Shown piece by piece: positions 35,059 to 43,018 of a stretch of DNA of 64,000 nucleotides (positions within the stretch are counted from its first letter, which is position 1; each line of letters begins with the position of its first letter). Origin of the DNA: Rhodobacteraceae bacterium 63075 (GTDB taxonomy: Bacteria; Pseudomonadota; Alphaproteobacteria; Rhodobacterales; Rhodobacteraceae). A program made the translations under genes and the position numbers. The notes under the pieces were generated by a model. The model saw only the letters and a list, made by a program, of their open reading frames with translations, was not told where the DNA came from and did not search any database. The DNA lies in contig QVMW01000012.1 in assembly GCA_003417655.1 (NCBI GenBank), forward strand, positions 59,043-123,042. The letters are read 5' to 3'.

Positions 35059-36542
35059 TTGGCCTCCTTGAGCGATTTGCGCTCCCGCCAGACAAAGCGG
35101 AAGTGAATGATGAGAACCCCGAGGATCATCAGGAACAGGATGAGCGCGATGGGGCGGTCGATGAAATCAAGCGGCTCCTTCACCCGCGCCATGCCCGCGC
35201 GCAGCTTCACCTCCATGATTCCGCCCAGCACCATGCCCAGCACGATCGGAACGGCAGGCAGGCTCAGGCGCTTGAGAACGAAACCGAAGATCCCGAAACC
35301 GGCGGCCAGCAGGCAATCCGTGAAGGAGTTGCGCAGGGAGTAGACGCCCACGAAACTCAGCGTCAGGATCGCCGCACCAAGAAACCGGTTGGGGATCTTG
35401 ACCACCTTGATGAGCTGCGTCGTCGCGAACAGCAGGAAGACCAGCACCAGCACGTTGAGCGCCAGCAGCGCCAGATAAAGCGCCACGACGAAGTCCATCT
35501 GGTTCTGAAAGAGCTGCGGGCCGGGCACCACGTTGTGGACGTAGAAAACGCTCAGCATCATCGCCGTGAGCGCTTCTCCCGGTATGCCGAGGGCCAGCAG
35601 CGGAACCATGGCAGCCGCCGGAACGGAATTGTTGGCCGTTTCGGAGGCAATCAGCCCCTCGCTGGAGCCATGGCCGAAGTCATCGGGTCGCTCCGAGCTT
35701 TTTTGCGCGTAGGTGTAGCTGAGAAACTGCGCCGTGAATTCGCCGACACCGGGGATCATCCCCATCACGACGCCAAGCGAGCCCGCCGCGCCGGCCACCC
35801 GCGGATGCCGCGTCAGCTCGCGCAATCCCTGGAACATGCCGCCGCGCAGCTTGGTGAGGCGGATTTTCTCGTCTTCCCCGCGCAACAGGTAGATAGCCTG
35901 ACTGATCGCGAAGAGGCCGAGGACCACGACGATGAGATCGACCCCGGAGCTAAGCCAGCTCTGGTCGAATGTATAGCGCTTGGAATACTTGACCGGCTCC
36001 AGCCCGACGGTGCTGAGGAAGATGCCGAAGGAGGCCAGCGCAGCCGCGATCAGGCTCTGCCCTCGATGCGCGATCACCACGAGTATGATCCCCAATAGAG
36101 CGGCGAGGAATATCTCGCGGCTGCCGAACATCGGCGCGATCTTGGCCAGAACGGGGGCGAAAAGGATAAGGCAGATGACCGAGAAGACGCCACCGAAAAA
36201 GCTCGCCGAATAGGCCAGCGAGAGCGCCCGCCGCGCCTCTCCGCGCGCTGTCATAGGAAAGCCGTCATAGGTCGTCAGCGCGTTCACGGCCGTCCCCGGC
36301 GTATTGATGAGGATCGCGGGGATCGAGCCGCCATACATGGAGGAGCCGTAGATGCCGAGCAGCACCGTCAGCCCGACGATCGGGTCCATGCTGAAGGTGG
36401 CGGGCAGGAGGATCGCGATGGCGACGGCCGGGCCGACGCCGGGGATCGCCCCGATCATGACGCCGCCGACCGAGCCGACGAAAAGCGCCAGGATCACGTC
36501 CCAGCGCGCAAGTATCTCGAAACCTGCCAGGAGAAGTTCCAT
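34914..36542 (-). CDS. tctA: Tripartite tricarboxylate transporter large membrane subunit TctA
   Basis: 542 residues, about 40 longer than usual. Twelve or so hydrophobic segments; GAIPGVGPAVAIAILLP and GMIPGVGEFTAQFLSY are the two conserved TctA repeats, and NNSVPAAAMVPLLALGIPGE is typical. It translocates a carboxylate-like ligand delivered by TctC. The last ~48 residues form a Ser/Arg/Lys-rich tail (SKYSPRSTEKPSRR) encoded inside the ALDH gene in another frame, a 145-bp overlap. TctB ends 9 bp upstream. Confidence 0.93.
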   Translation of the reverse strand: MELLLAGFEILARWDVILALFVGSVGGVMIGAIPGVGPAVAIAILLPATFSMDPIVGLTVLLGIYGSSMYGGSIPAILINTPGTAVNALTTYDGFPMTARGEARRALSLAYSASFFGGVFSVICLILFAPVLAKIAPMFGSREIFLAALLGIILVVIAHRGQSLIAAALASFGIFLSTVGLEPVKYSKRYTFDQSWLSSGVDLIVVVLGLFAISQAIYLLRGEDEKIRLTKLRGGMFQGLRELTRHPRVAGAAGSLGVVMGMIPGVGEFTAQFLSYTYAQKSSERPDDFGHGSSEGLIASETANNSVPAAAMVPLLALGIPGEALTAMMLSVFYVHNVVPGPQLFQNQMDFVVALYLALLALNVLVLVFLLFATTQLIKVVKIPNRFLGAAILTLSFVGVYSLRNSFTDCLLAAGFGIFGFVLKRLSLPAVPIVLGMVLGGIMEVKLRAGMARVKEPLDFIDRPIALILFLMILGVLIIHFRFVWRERKSLKEAKWQAKHRSTSFGAQMSRRRDYLSTERGKKLRAKRSKYSPRSTEKPSRR

Positions 36543-36551
36543 TGCCGCGCC

Positions 36552-37091
36552 TCAGAAATTCAGGATGAAGAAGGAGCGCAAGGCACCGGGAAGATATTCG
36601 TAGATCGCACCGCCGGGAATTCTCACTTGCAGGAAGCTCTTGAAAACCACGACGACACAGAAACCGAAGACCGCAGCGATCCAGAGCATCTTCCCGCTTC
36701 GATACCCCAGACGCCATGAGAGTATGAGCATGAAGACAACGGTCATCGGCAGATAGCCGAGGATCGGCACGAGCCAGACATAGGCAAGGAACCACAGCAC
36801 GAATTCGATCGCCCGAAACCAGATGATCCATTCTGCGACATCGACGCGCTCAAACCCGCGCCGGGGCAGCTTCCAAAGGTGCAGGGCCCCGAATAGCAGC
36901 ATGCCGATCACGGAGACCGCCGGCCAGAAACGCGGCTGTGCGAAGAACTCGGTGCCCTTGGCCCATCTCGTCTCGTTGCCGAGCTGGCTCAGGAGCAAAG
37001 CCGAGGCGACGACGAAAACGATGGCAAAAAGCGCCTGCCCCCGCAGGGGCGCGCCGAAGCGTCGGATTTCTTCGCGGCGGTCTTTGCTCAT
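36552..37091 (-). CDS. tctB: Tripartite tricarboxylate transporter small subunit TctB
   Basis: 179 residues with four predicted membrane helices (LFAIVFVVASALLLSQLG, PAVSVIGMLLFGALHLW, AIEFVLWFLAYVWLVPILG and a C-terminal pair). TctB subunits are poorly conserved, so the call rests on size, topology and position between tctC and tctA. A hairpin with T tract separates it from tctC, which probably lowers its expression relative to the binding protein. Confidence 0.88.
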   Translation of the reverse strand: MSKDRREEIRRFGAPLRGQALFAIVFVVASALLLSQLGNETRWAKGTEFFAQPRFWPAVSVIGMLLFGALHLWKLPRRGFERVDVAEWIIWFRAIEFVLWFLAYVWLVPILGYLPMTVVFMLILSWRLGYRSGKMLWIAAVFGFCVVVVFKSFLQVRIPGGAIYEYLPGALRSFFILNF

Positions 37092-37114
37092 TTTTGCCTC
37101 GCGGGATGATGCAG

Positions 37115-37140
37115 AAAAGCCGGGCGCTTTCGTGCCCGGC
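37115..37140 (-). terminator. Attenuating hairpin between tctC and tctB
   Basis: GCCGGGC/GCCCGGC stem with an 8-nt loop (37119-37140) followed on the minus strand by TTTTC. It starts 12 bp past the tctC stop. Such structures commonly let the binding protein be made in excess over the membrane subunits. Confidence 0.75.
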
Positions 37141-37151
37141 TCCAGACAGAG

Positions 37152-38093
37152 TTACTCCAGCAGTCCCTGGATTTTCTCGACCGTCTCGATATTGCGCTTC
37201 ACACGCTCTGCGGATTCTTCCGCACCCTGCCAGTAGACCAATGCCCCGGTCTCCTTGGCGACGTTCTGCGCCCGCTCGCTCATCACCGTTTCCTTGGCGA
37301 CGGCGGTGATCTTGTCGCGCACATCCTGAGGCGTGTCCTTGTGCACGAAGAGACCGTTCCAGAGCGCGATGTCCAGCTCGGGATCAACCTCGCCTGCCGT
37401 TGGCGCATCCGGGACCAGCGAAATCCGCTCATCGGTAATCGAAACGAGCACTTTCACGTCGTCAAGGCATGGCAGAACGAGCTGCAGCGTCGTGTTGATT
37501 ACATCCGCATCTCCGGAGGCGAGCGTGTTGCAATCAAGCGCATCGAACGCCGCGTCACTGCCCCATTCGAAGCCCTTGTTCACGGCCATCGCCTTGGTGA
37601 CCTGCGTCGGCGTCAGGGGATCGCCGAAGTGGCCGAGCGCGACATCGTTTTCCTGGGCATATTCCGCCAGCTCGTCCACTGTCGAATAGGGTGCATCCGC
37701 GCTCGTCGCGATGACGAAGGGGTAGGTCAGGAAGATGCCCAGCGGCTCGAATTTCGCAGGTGTGAGGTCGTCGATGCCGATCTGGTGGCCGACAACGGGC
37801 ACACCGATCACGAAGGAACCGACCGTGTAGCCATCGGCAGGCGCGTTGGCCACTTCGATTGCGCCGGGAAATGGCCCACCGCCGCCGCCGGGCTTGTTCA
37901 CCACGGCCGCCGAAACGCCATATTCCTCCTGGAAGTCCTCAGCGATCATCCGCGTGAGCACATCTTCCAGATCGCCCGGAGGCCACGGCACGACGAAGCT
38001 GACGGGTTTTTCCGGGTATTCGGCCATCGCCGCACCACCCACTGCAGCCATCGAAAGCGCGAGCGCGCCACCGATTAATTTGTTCTTGAGCAT
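37152..38093 (-). CDS. tctC: Tripartite tricarboxylate transporter substrate-binding protein TctC
   Basis: 313 residues with a signal peptide (about residues 1-24, ending AMA) and the Bug/TctC fold: EYPEKPVSFVVPWPPGDLED, VVNKPGGGGGPFPGAIEVANAPADGYTVG-type ligand loop and VPDAPTAGEVDPELDIALWNG. It is the extracytoplasmic receptor of the transporter. ATG at 38093 is preferred (GGGAG with a 6-nt gap) over one two codons upstream. First gene of the operon, divergent from iclR. An unusual DLED replaces the common GG(T/S)(T/A)D at the start of the loop, so the ligand may not be a plain carboxylate (inference). Confidence 0.92.
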   Translation of the reverse strand: MLKNKLIGGALALSMAAVGGAAMAEYPEKPVSFVVPWPPGDLEDVLTRMIAEDFQEEYGVSAAVVNKPGGGGGPFPGAIEVANAPADGYTVGSFVIGVPVVGHQIGIDDLTPAKFEPLGIFLTYPFVIATSADAPYSTVDELAEYAQENDVALGHFGDPLTPTQVTKAMAVNKGFEWGSDAAFDALDCNTLASGDADVINTTLQLVLPCLDDVKVLVSITDERISLVPDAPTAGEVDPELDIALWNGLFVHKDTPQDVRDKITAVAKETVMSERAQNVAKETGALVYWQGAEESAERVKRNIETVEKIQGLLE

Positions 38094-38117
38094 TGTCATC
38101 TCCCTGTTTTGTGCTGA

Positions 38118-38154
38118 CCGCCAATTGGTTCATTATTCAAACCAGCGGTTCTAA
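38118..38154. promoter_or_regulatory. GGTT/AACC repeated half-sites, tctC-iclR region
   Basis: Between tctC and iclR, TTGGTT, AAACC and CGGTT form partly symmetrical half-sites (TGGTT/AACCA with a 9-nt centre, and AACC/GGTT with a 3-nt centre). They are candidate IclR-family binding sites; this is inference from symmetry and position. Confidence 0.35.
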
Positions 38155-38160
38155 AATAGA

Positions 38161-38187
38161 TTGACAGACCCGCTCCGAGTCTGTCAA
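38161..38187. promoter_or_regulatory. Perfect dyad with TTGACA arms, tctC-iclR region
   Basis: 9-bp perfect inverted repeat TTGACAGAC/GTCTGTCAA with a 9-nt centre. Each arm begins with a consensus -35 hexamer (TTGACA) on its own strand, so regulator binding here could control both divergent transcripts. Confidence 0.5.
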
Positions 38188-38260
38188 CAAATTTAACACG
38201 TGAATTGATGCCCTGTTGGATTTTCCGTCCTGCAGGTGCATTCCGACTGAAAGGCCGCCC

Positions 38261-39040
38261 ATGGGAACAGTCTCCAAAGCTCTGTCTTTATTGACTTTAT
38301 TCTCCAGATCCAGGGACAGGATCGGGCTGAGCGAAATCGCCCGCCTGTCAGGCATGAACAAAGCGACAGCGCATCGCCTGCTTTCGGAATTGCAGACCAG
38401 CGGATTCGTCGAACAGGTCGGATCGGGGCGAGAATACCGTCTTGGACCGGCTTTTCTGCGTCTCGCCGCGCTCCGGGAAGCCACAGTCCCAATGCGCGAT
38501 CTAGCCTTTAGCGTGGTCGAGGTACTAGCGGAGACGACAGGTGAAACCGCGCATGTTTCTTTGCTTCACGGAACCACACTCAGCACGATCACCTATGCCT
38601 ATGCTCATCAGCACGGGCTTCAAGTGACGATGGAAGATGCAGAGATTCTGCCCCTTCACGCAACAAGCTCCGGCCACGCGGTACTGGCCTTCTCGGAGCC
38701 CGCCTTCGTAGACGAGGCTCTTGCGCACCCCCTCGAAGCCCTGACACAGATGACGATTACCGACCCGGCAGTCCTGAATGCGCGGCTCGAAGAGGTACGA
38801 CGCACGGGCTTGGCCGAATCCGTTGGCGCTTTCGAGGCAGAGGTGCACACCCATGCCGCTCCGCTGTTCGACGCGCGCCAGGCCTGCATGGGAGCCATTG
38901 CCGTCGCGGCCCCATCGGCACGCATGACCGAGGACCACCGCAGGAGCATCAGGGCAGCCTTGCTTGACGCGGCCCCGCGCCTGACGCGCCTCATGGGCGG
39001 CTTTCTTCCCGACATAGCCCAAAAAGATGCAGCTGAATGA
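38261..39040 (+). CDS. IclR family transcriptional regulator
   Basis: 259 residues. N-terminal winged helix-turn-helix (LSEIARLSGMNKATAHRLLS, then FVEQVGSGREYRLG) and C-terminal IclR effector domain (ETTGETAHVSLLHGTTLST, PLHATSSGHAVLAF, MGAIAVAAPSARM). ATG at 38261 gives the normal IclR N-terminus. It is divergent from the tctC operon and overlaps the HAD gene (ATGA), so it most likely controls both halves of the catabolic cluster in response to the transported compound or an intermediate. Confidence 0.92.
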   Translation: MGTVSKALSLLTLFSRSRDRIGLSEIARLSGMNKATAHRLLSELQTSGFVEQVGSGREYRLGPAFLRLAALREATVPMRDLAFSVVEVLAETTGETAHVSLLHGTTLSTITYAYAHQHGLQVTMEDAEILPLHATSSGHAVLAFSEPAFVDEALAHPLEALTQMTITDPAVLNARLEEVRRTGLAESVGAFEAEVHTHAAPLFDARQACMGAIAVAAPSARMTEDHRRSIRAALLDAAPRLTRLMGGFLPDIAQKDAAE

Positions 39041-39699
39041 CCGGCAAGGCTCTCATACTTGATTTCGGAGGAGTGATTTCGCGCACCCTTTTCGAAACCC
39101 ATGACCTGACCGAGGAAGCCCTGGGGCTTCCAGCCGGATCGCTTGATTGGCAAGGACCTTTCGCACCAGAAAGCGACGCGCTCTGGCGCGCGATGCAGGC
39201 CGACGAAATCACAGAACGCGACTATTGGCAGCGGCGCACACGCGAAGTCGGAGCGCTGACAGGTGAAACCTGGACGGAGATGAGCCAATTCGTGCGCCGC
39301 GCGCGCGGGGCCGAGCCCGAGGCGGTGATTCGTCCCGAGTTCCGAAGGGCGATCGAGGCCTGCAAGGCGGCAGGCGTTCGGCTCGCGGTGCTGTCGAATG
39401 AGCTCGATCTCTTCTACGGCGCGGATTTCCGCGACAAGCTACCGTTTCTGCAAGACTTCGAGGTCATCGTCGATGCGACCTATACCGGCATCCTGAAGCC
39501 GGACCCGCGCGCCTATAGTGCCGTGCTAACCGAACTGAACTTGCCTGCGGAGGACTGCGTCTTCGTCGACGACCAGCTCCGGAACATCAAGGGGGCCGAA
39601 GCCATCGGCCTGCCCTCTGTCCACTTCAATGTCATGCAACCCGCCAAGAGCTACGAGAAGGCTCTGCGCCTTCTCGAACCGGAAAGGACACTCCAATGA
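39037..39699 (+). CDS. HAD-superfamily hydrolase (phosphatase-like)
   Basis: 220 residues. HAD-IA type: nucleophile motif ILDFGGVISR, in which the usual second Asp of DxD is Gly, as in the YihX-like group; motif II LAVLSNELD; Lys in TGILKPDPRAY; and DDQLRNIKGAEAIG. Probably a small-molecule phosphatase or dehalogenase-like enzyme. The start overlaps the iclR stop and the stop overlaps the next aminotransferase start, so all three genes are translationally coupled. Its substrate is presumably linked to the phosphorylated intermediates of the cluster (inference). Confidence 0.88.
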   Translation: MTGKALILDFGGVISRTLFETHDLTEEALGLPAGSLDWQGPFAPESDALWRAMQADEITERDYWQRRTREVGALTGETWTEMSQFVRRARGAEPEAVIRPEFRRAIEACKAAGVRLAVLSNELDLFYGADFRDKLPFLQDFEVIVDATYTGILKPDPRAYSAVLTELNLPAEDCVFVDDQLRNIKGAEAIGLPSVHFNVMQPAKSYEKALRLLEPERTLQ

Positions 39700-41051
39700 A
39701 AGACTCGAACTTCCTCAAGGAAAAGAATGCCCGCTCCCTCTGGCACCCGATGGCGCACCCTGCCGACAGCCTCGCCAATCCGCCGACGATCGTCACCGAA
39801 GCAGAAGGCGTGAACATCGTCGATGTCGATGGCCACAAGGTCGTCGATGGGGTCGGCGGGCTCTGGAACGTCAATCTCGGCTTTTCCTGTCAGCCGGTGA
39901 AAGACGCGATCAGCGCCCAACTCGAAAGAATGCCTTACTACTCGACCTTCCGCGGCACGACCAATGACGTGGTGATCGAGCTTTCCGAGGAGCTGCGCGA
40001 ATTCTTTGCGCCCGAAGGCCTGACACGCGCTTTCTACACCTCCGGCGGCTCCGACAGCGTCGAGACCGCGCTGCGCCTTTCGCGGCAGTATCACAAGATC
40101 AAGGGCGAAGCTGCGCGCACCAAGTTCCTCTCGCTCAAGAAGGGCTATCACGGCACCCATTTCGGCGGCGCGTCGGTGAATGGCAACGCCAACTTCCGCA
40201 CGGCCTATGAGCCGCTTCTGGCCGGGTGCCACCACATCCCGGCCCCCTACACATATCGGAACCCCTTCAATGAGACTGACCCTGAGAAGCTTTCGCAGTT
40301 GTGCCTCGCGGCCCTCGAAGACGAGATCGCCTTCCAGGGCGCAGGCACGATCGCGGCCTTCATCATGGAGCCGGTTCTTGGCGCGGGCGGCGTCATCCCT
40401 CCGCATGAAAGCTTCATGCCGGGGGTGCGCGAAATTTGCTCGAAGCACGGCATCCTGTTGATCGCTGACGAGGTCATCACAGCATTCGGCCGCACGGGGA
40501 GCTGGTCGGGCAGTCGCCATTGGGGCGTGCAGCCAGATTTCATGTGCACCGCCAAGGCGATCACCAACGGCTATTTCCCCTTTGGTGCGGTCATGATCGC
40601 CGACGAAGTGGCACAGGTCTTCGAGAGCGATGAAACCGGCAAGGCTGCCATCGGCCACGGCTACACCTACTCGGGGCACCCAGTTGGCGCGGCTGCCGCT
40701 CTCGCCTGCCTCGCGGAGACGAAACGGCTCAAGGTCAATGAGAACGCCGCTGCACGTGGCAAGGACCTTCATGAAGGGTTGCAGGCGCTGCACGCCAAGC
40801 ACGAGGTGATCGGCGATGTGCGTGGCGGCGAGGGCCTCATGTGCGCGCTGGAGCTGGTCTCTGACCGCTCAAGCAAGGCACCCATCGACAAAGGCACGAT
40901 CAACAAGGTGCAGGAAGCGGCCTATGCGGAAGGGGCCATGGTGCGCGTTTCAGGGCCGAACATCATCCTCTCGCCCCCCCTCGTGCTGACGAGCGCCGAC
41001 GTGCAGACGATCCTCACCGCGCTCGAGAAGGGCCTGTCAGCGGCAAGCTAA
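39696..41051 (+). CDS. Class III omega-aminotransferase
   Basis: 451 residues. Omega-amino acid/amine:pyruvate aminotransferase group: SLWHPMAHPA N-terminus, GLWNVNLGFS, TSGGSDSVETALRL, KKGYHGTHFGG, LIADEVITAFGRTGSW and PLP lysine in CTAKAITNGYFPFGAV. It differs clearly from the phospho-lyase-like enzyme at 32315, so the cluster has two distinct class III enzymes. It may remove a terminal amino group from the imported compound or process a later amino acid. Last gene of the iclR-HAD-aminotransferase unit. Confidence 0.93.
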   Translation: MKDSNFLKEKNARSLWHPMAHPADSLANPPTIVTEAEGVNIVDVDGHKVVDGVGGLWNVNLGFSCQPVKDAISAQLERMPYYSTFRGTTNDVVIELSEELREFFAPEGLTRAFYTSGGSDSVETALRLSRQYHKIKGEAARTKFLSLKKGYHGTHFGGASVNGNANFRTAYEPLLAGCHHIPAPYTYRNPFNETDPEKLSQLCLAALEDEIAFQGAGTIAAFIMEPVLGAGGVIPPHESFMPGVREICSKHGILLIADEVITAFGRTGSWSGSRHWGVQPDFMCTAKAITNGYFPFGAVMIADEVAQVFESDETGKAAIGHGYTYSGHPVGAAAALACLAETKRLKVNENAAARGKDLHEGLQALHAKHEVIGDVRGGEGLMCALELVSDRSSKAPIDKGTINKVQEAAYAEGAMVRVSGPNIILSPPLVLTSADVQTILTALEKGLSAAS

Positions 41052-41070
41052 GCCAAGCGCCCCCGCTCAT

Positions 41071-41092
41071 CACACTGCCGCGCGGCGGTGTG
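41071..41092. terminator. Hairpin at convergent junction
   Basis: CACACTGCCGC/GCGGCGGTGTG near-perfect inverted repeat (one mismatch) in the 50-bp gap between the aminotransferase and lytic transglycosylase stops. No long T tract. Confidence 0.45.
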
Positions 41093-41101
41093 GCTCTTCC
41101 A

Positions 41102-42277
41102 TCAAAGCTTGTTCAGGAGCGCCTGCGTCGGCCAGGCATCGGCAGGCATACCGAGTTTCTTCTGCACATCCTGGACTGACGCTCGCGTGCCGGCGCCAAG
41201 AATCCCGTCGATCTTGCCCACGTCATAGCCGCTCTGGGACAGTTTTTCCTGCAAACGCTTCATCTCTGCTCCGCCAAGTCCCTTGTCAGGGTTGCCCGCA
41301 TCGAAGACAGGCGCCCCCTCCAGGCGATTGGCGAAGTAAGCCGCTGTCAACACGTAGGTGAAGCTCTGGTTCCACTCGAAGAATACGCGGAAATTCGGGT
41401 AGGCGAGAAATGCCGGCCCCTTGTGGCCTTGTGGCAGGATCAGTGAGGCAGGCAGGCCGTCAGCGAGCTTGCCCTGCCGAGGCCTCACGCCCAGTTTGGC
41501 CCAGTCACGCGCCGTCATTTGTGTGCGCAATCCGGACTTGGACCAATCCATCTGCGCCGGCACGTTCACCTCCTGAAGCCAAGGCTCACCAGCGCGCCAG
41601 CCAAGGTGTTGCAACATCTTGGCCCCGGACAGGAGCGCATCGGGAGCCGAGGTCTTGAGAGAAACCTTCCCGTCGCCGTCTCCATCGACACCATTGTCGA
41701 TGATGTCCTGTGGCAACATCTGCACCATGCCGATCTCCCCGGCCCAGGCCCCGGTCGTTCTTGCCGGGTTGAACGCGTCGCGTGTGAAAAGCTCAAGCGC
41801 GGCGAAGACTTGCGGCCGGAACAGCTCCGGTCTGCGGCAATCATGGCTCAGAGTGACCAGCGCGTTGCGCGTGTTGAAGTCTCCCTGGAAGCTTCCGTAG
41901 TCCGTCTCAAAAGCCCAGAAAGCCAGCAGCACGCCGCGGCTCACTCCATAGTTGCGCGCCGCCCGGTCGAAGACGCTGTCATAGCGCTTCGCGTTCGAGC
42001 GCCCGCGGTTGATCCGGTCGCTCGAAATCAGCCGCCGAGCGAAAGTGGTGAAGTCCAACTGGAAGACACCCTGTGCACGGTCGGCCCTGAGAACCTTGGC
42101 GTCCTGCCGCACGCCCGCGAAAAAGGCGTTGACCGTTTGCGCGTCGTAGCCGCGCTGCATCGCCTCGCTCTTCATGCCATTCACGAAGGCTTGGAAACTG
42201 CCGCCACACTGCGCCGACACCGCGGTCGAGATCGACCAGGAGGTGAGAAGCGCGAGCCAAAACGATGTCTTCAGCAT
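41102..42277 (-). CDS. Lytic murein transglycosylase with peptidoglycan-binding domain
   Basis: 391 residues. Signal peptide (to about residue 22, ending VSA), then an MltB-type SLT domain: AFWAFETDYGSFQG with the catalytic Glu, NALVTLSHDCRR, GEIGMVQMLPQDIIDNGVDG, and a C-terminal PG_binding_1 repeat (MKRLQEKLSQSGYDVGKIDG, GAGTRASVQDVQKKLGM). It cleaves glycan strands to 1,6-anhydro products in the periplasm. Stand-alone transcription unit; the next gene, mlaC, ends 123 bp upstream. Confidence 0.92.
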   Translation of the reverse strand: MLKTSFWLALLTSWSISTAVSAQCGGSFQAFVNGMKSEAMQRGYDAQTVNAFFAGVRQDAKVLRADRAQGVFQLDFTTFARRLISSDRINRGRSNAKRYDSVFDRAARNYGVSRGVLLAFWAFETDYGSFQGDFNTRNALVTLSHDCRRPELFRPQVFAALELFTRDAFNPARTTGAWAGEIGMVQMLPQDIIDNGVDGDGDGKVSLKTSAPDALLSGAKMLQHLGWRAGEPWLQEVNVPAQMDWSKSGLRTQMTARDWAKLGVRPRQGKLADGLPASLILPQGHKGPAFLAYPNFRVFFEWNQSFTYVLTAAYFANRLEGAPVFDAGNPDKGLGGAEMKRLQEKLSQSGYDVGKIDGILGAGTRASVQDVQKKLGMPADAWPTQALLNKL

Positions 42278-42400
42278 GTTCGGTCCTGATTGTTGCTTGC
42301 CGTTATGGAAACCCTTAGCAAGTCAAGCGCTGCCAGACCAGATGAAGAAAAGCCACGCGAATGACACTGTCACAAAAGCCAAGGTCGGCTCAGCCGAACT

Positions 42401-43018
42401 TCAACCAGCGGTTCTTAGATCGGCGACGAGCTTATCGATATCTCCGCGCCGCCTGTCGAGCATCGCACCCACCTCGGTGCGCTCGGTCAGAAGCATGTTG
42501 ATGCCTTCGATATACAGGTTGAAAAAAAGCGGCTGGCCGCCCCGGTCAGACACCAGGAAAGTCACCTCGAAAGGTGCTTCACCCCTGAGATGAGCAACAC
42601 AGCTCACTTCGTACCAACGCTTGACCTTCTTGACGCCGGTCACTTCCAGACGACCGCCGATGAACTCTCGAAATCGCTTGCCGTATTTGCGCGCCACGTA
42701 GCCCTCGAAGGCATCCGAATAGGCCCGTTTCTGAGCGGAACTCGCTCGGCGTCCGTCATTGCCCAGCGTGTAGGCTGCGATGTAGGAGGTATCACTGTAG
42801 CGCGAGAATATTCGCTCGAAATCGCGATACATCGCGCTCTCGCTCTTGCCCGAGTCGATGACGGCATTGATCTCACCGACCAAGGCGCCAACAAGGCGCG
42901 AGGCCTCGCTCTCGGTCAGGGCAAGCGCCGGCGACGGCAGGCCGACTGCGCCTGCAAAAAGCCCGGCGAACATGCCAGAGATCGTGCAGCGACGGGTGAG
43001 CTCGCGGGTGAACATCAT
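42401..43018 (-). CDS. mlaC: Phospholipid-binding protein MlaC (Ttg2D family)
   Basis: 205 residues with an N-terminal signal region (hydrophobic to about residue 33, ALA). MlaC landmarks: YTLGNDGRRASSAQKRAYSDAFEGYVARKYGKRF and the C-terminal FNLYIEGINMLLTERTEVGAML. Periplasmic lipid carrier between the MlaA-porin complex and the inner-membrane MlaFEDB transporter. The first codon overlaps the mlaA stop (TGATG), so the two are coupled. MlaFEDB genes are not in this window. Confidence 0.88.
   Translation of the reverse strand: MMFTRELTRRCTISGMFAGLFAGAVGLPSPALALTESEASRLVGALVGEINAVIDSGKSESAMYRDFERIFSRYSDTSYIAAYTLGNDGRRASSAQKRAYSDAFEGYVARKYGKRFREFIGGRLEVTGVKKVKRWYEVSCVAHLRGEAPFEVTFLVSDRGGQPLFFNLYIEGINMLLTERTEVGAMLDRRRGDIDKLVADLRTAG

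Noticed and set aside
39037..39699. Non-functional HAD protein because of the missing second Asp
   Set aside because: The DxG form (ILDFGGVI) is normal in active HAD-IA members such as the YihX group, and the other motifs are intact.
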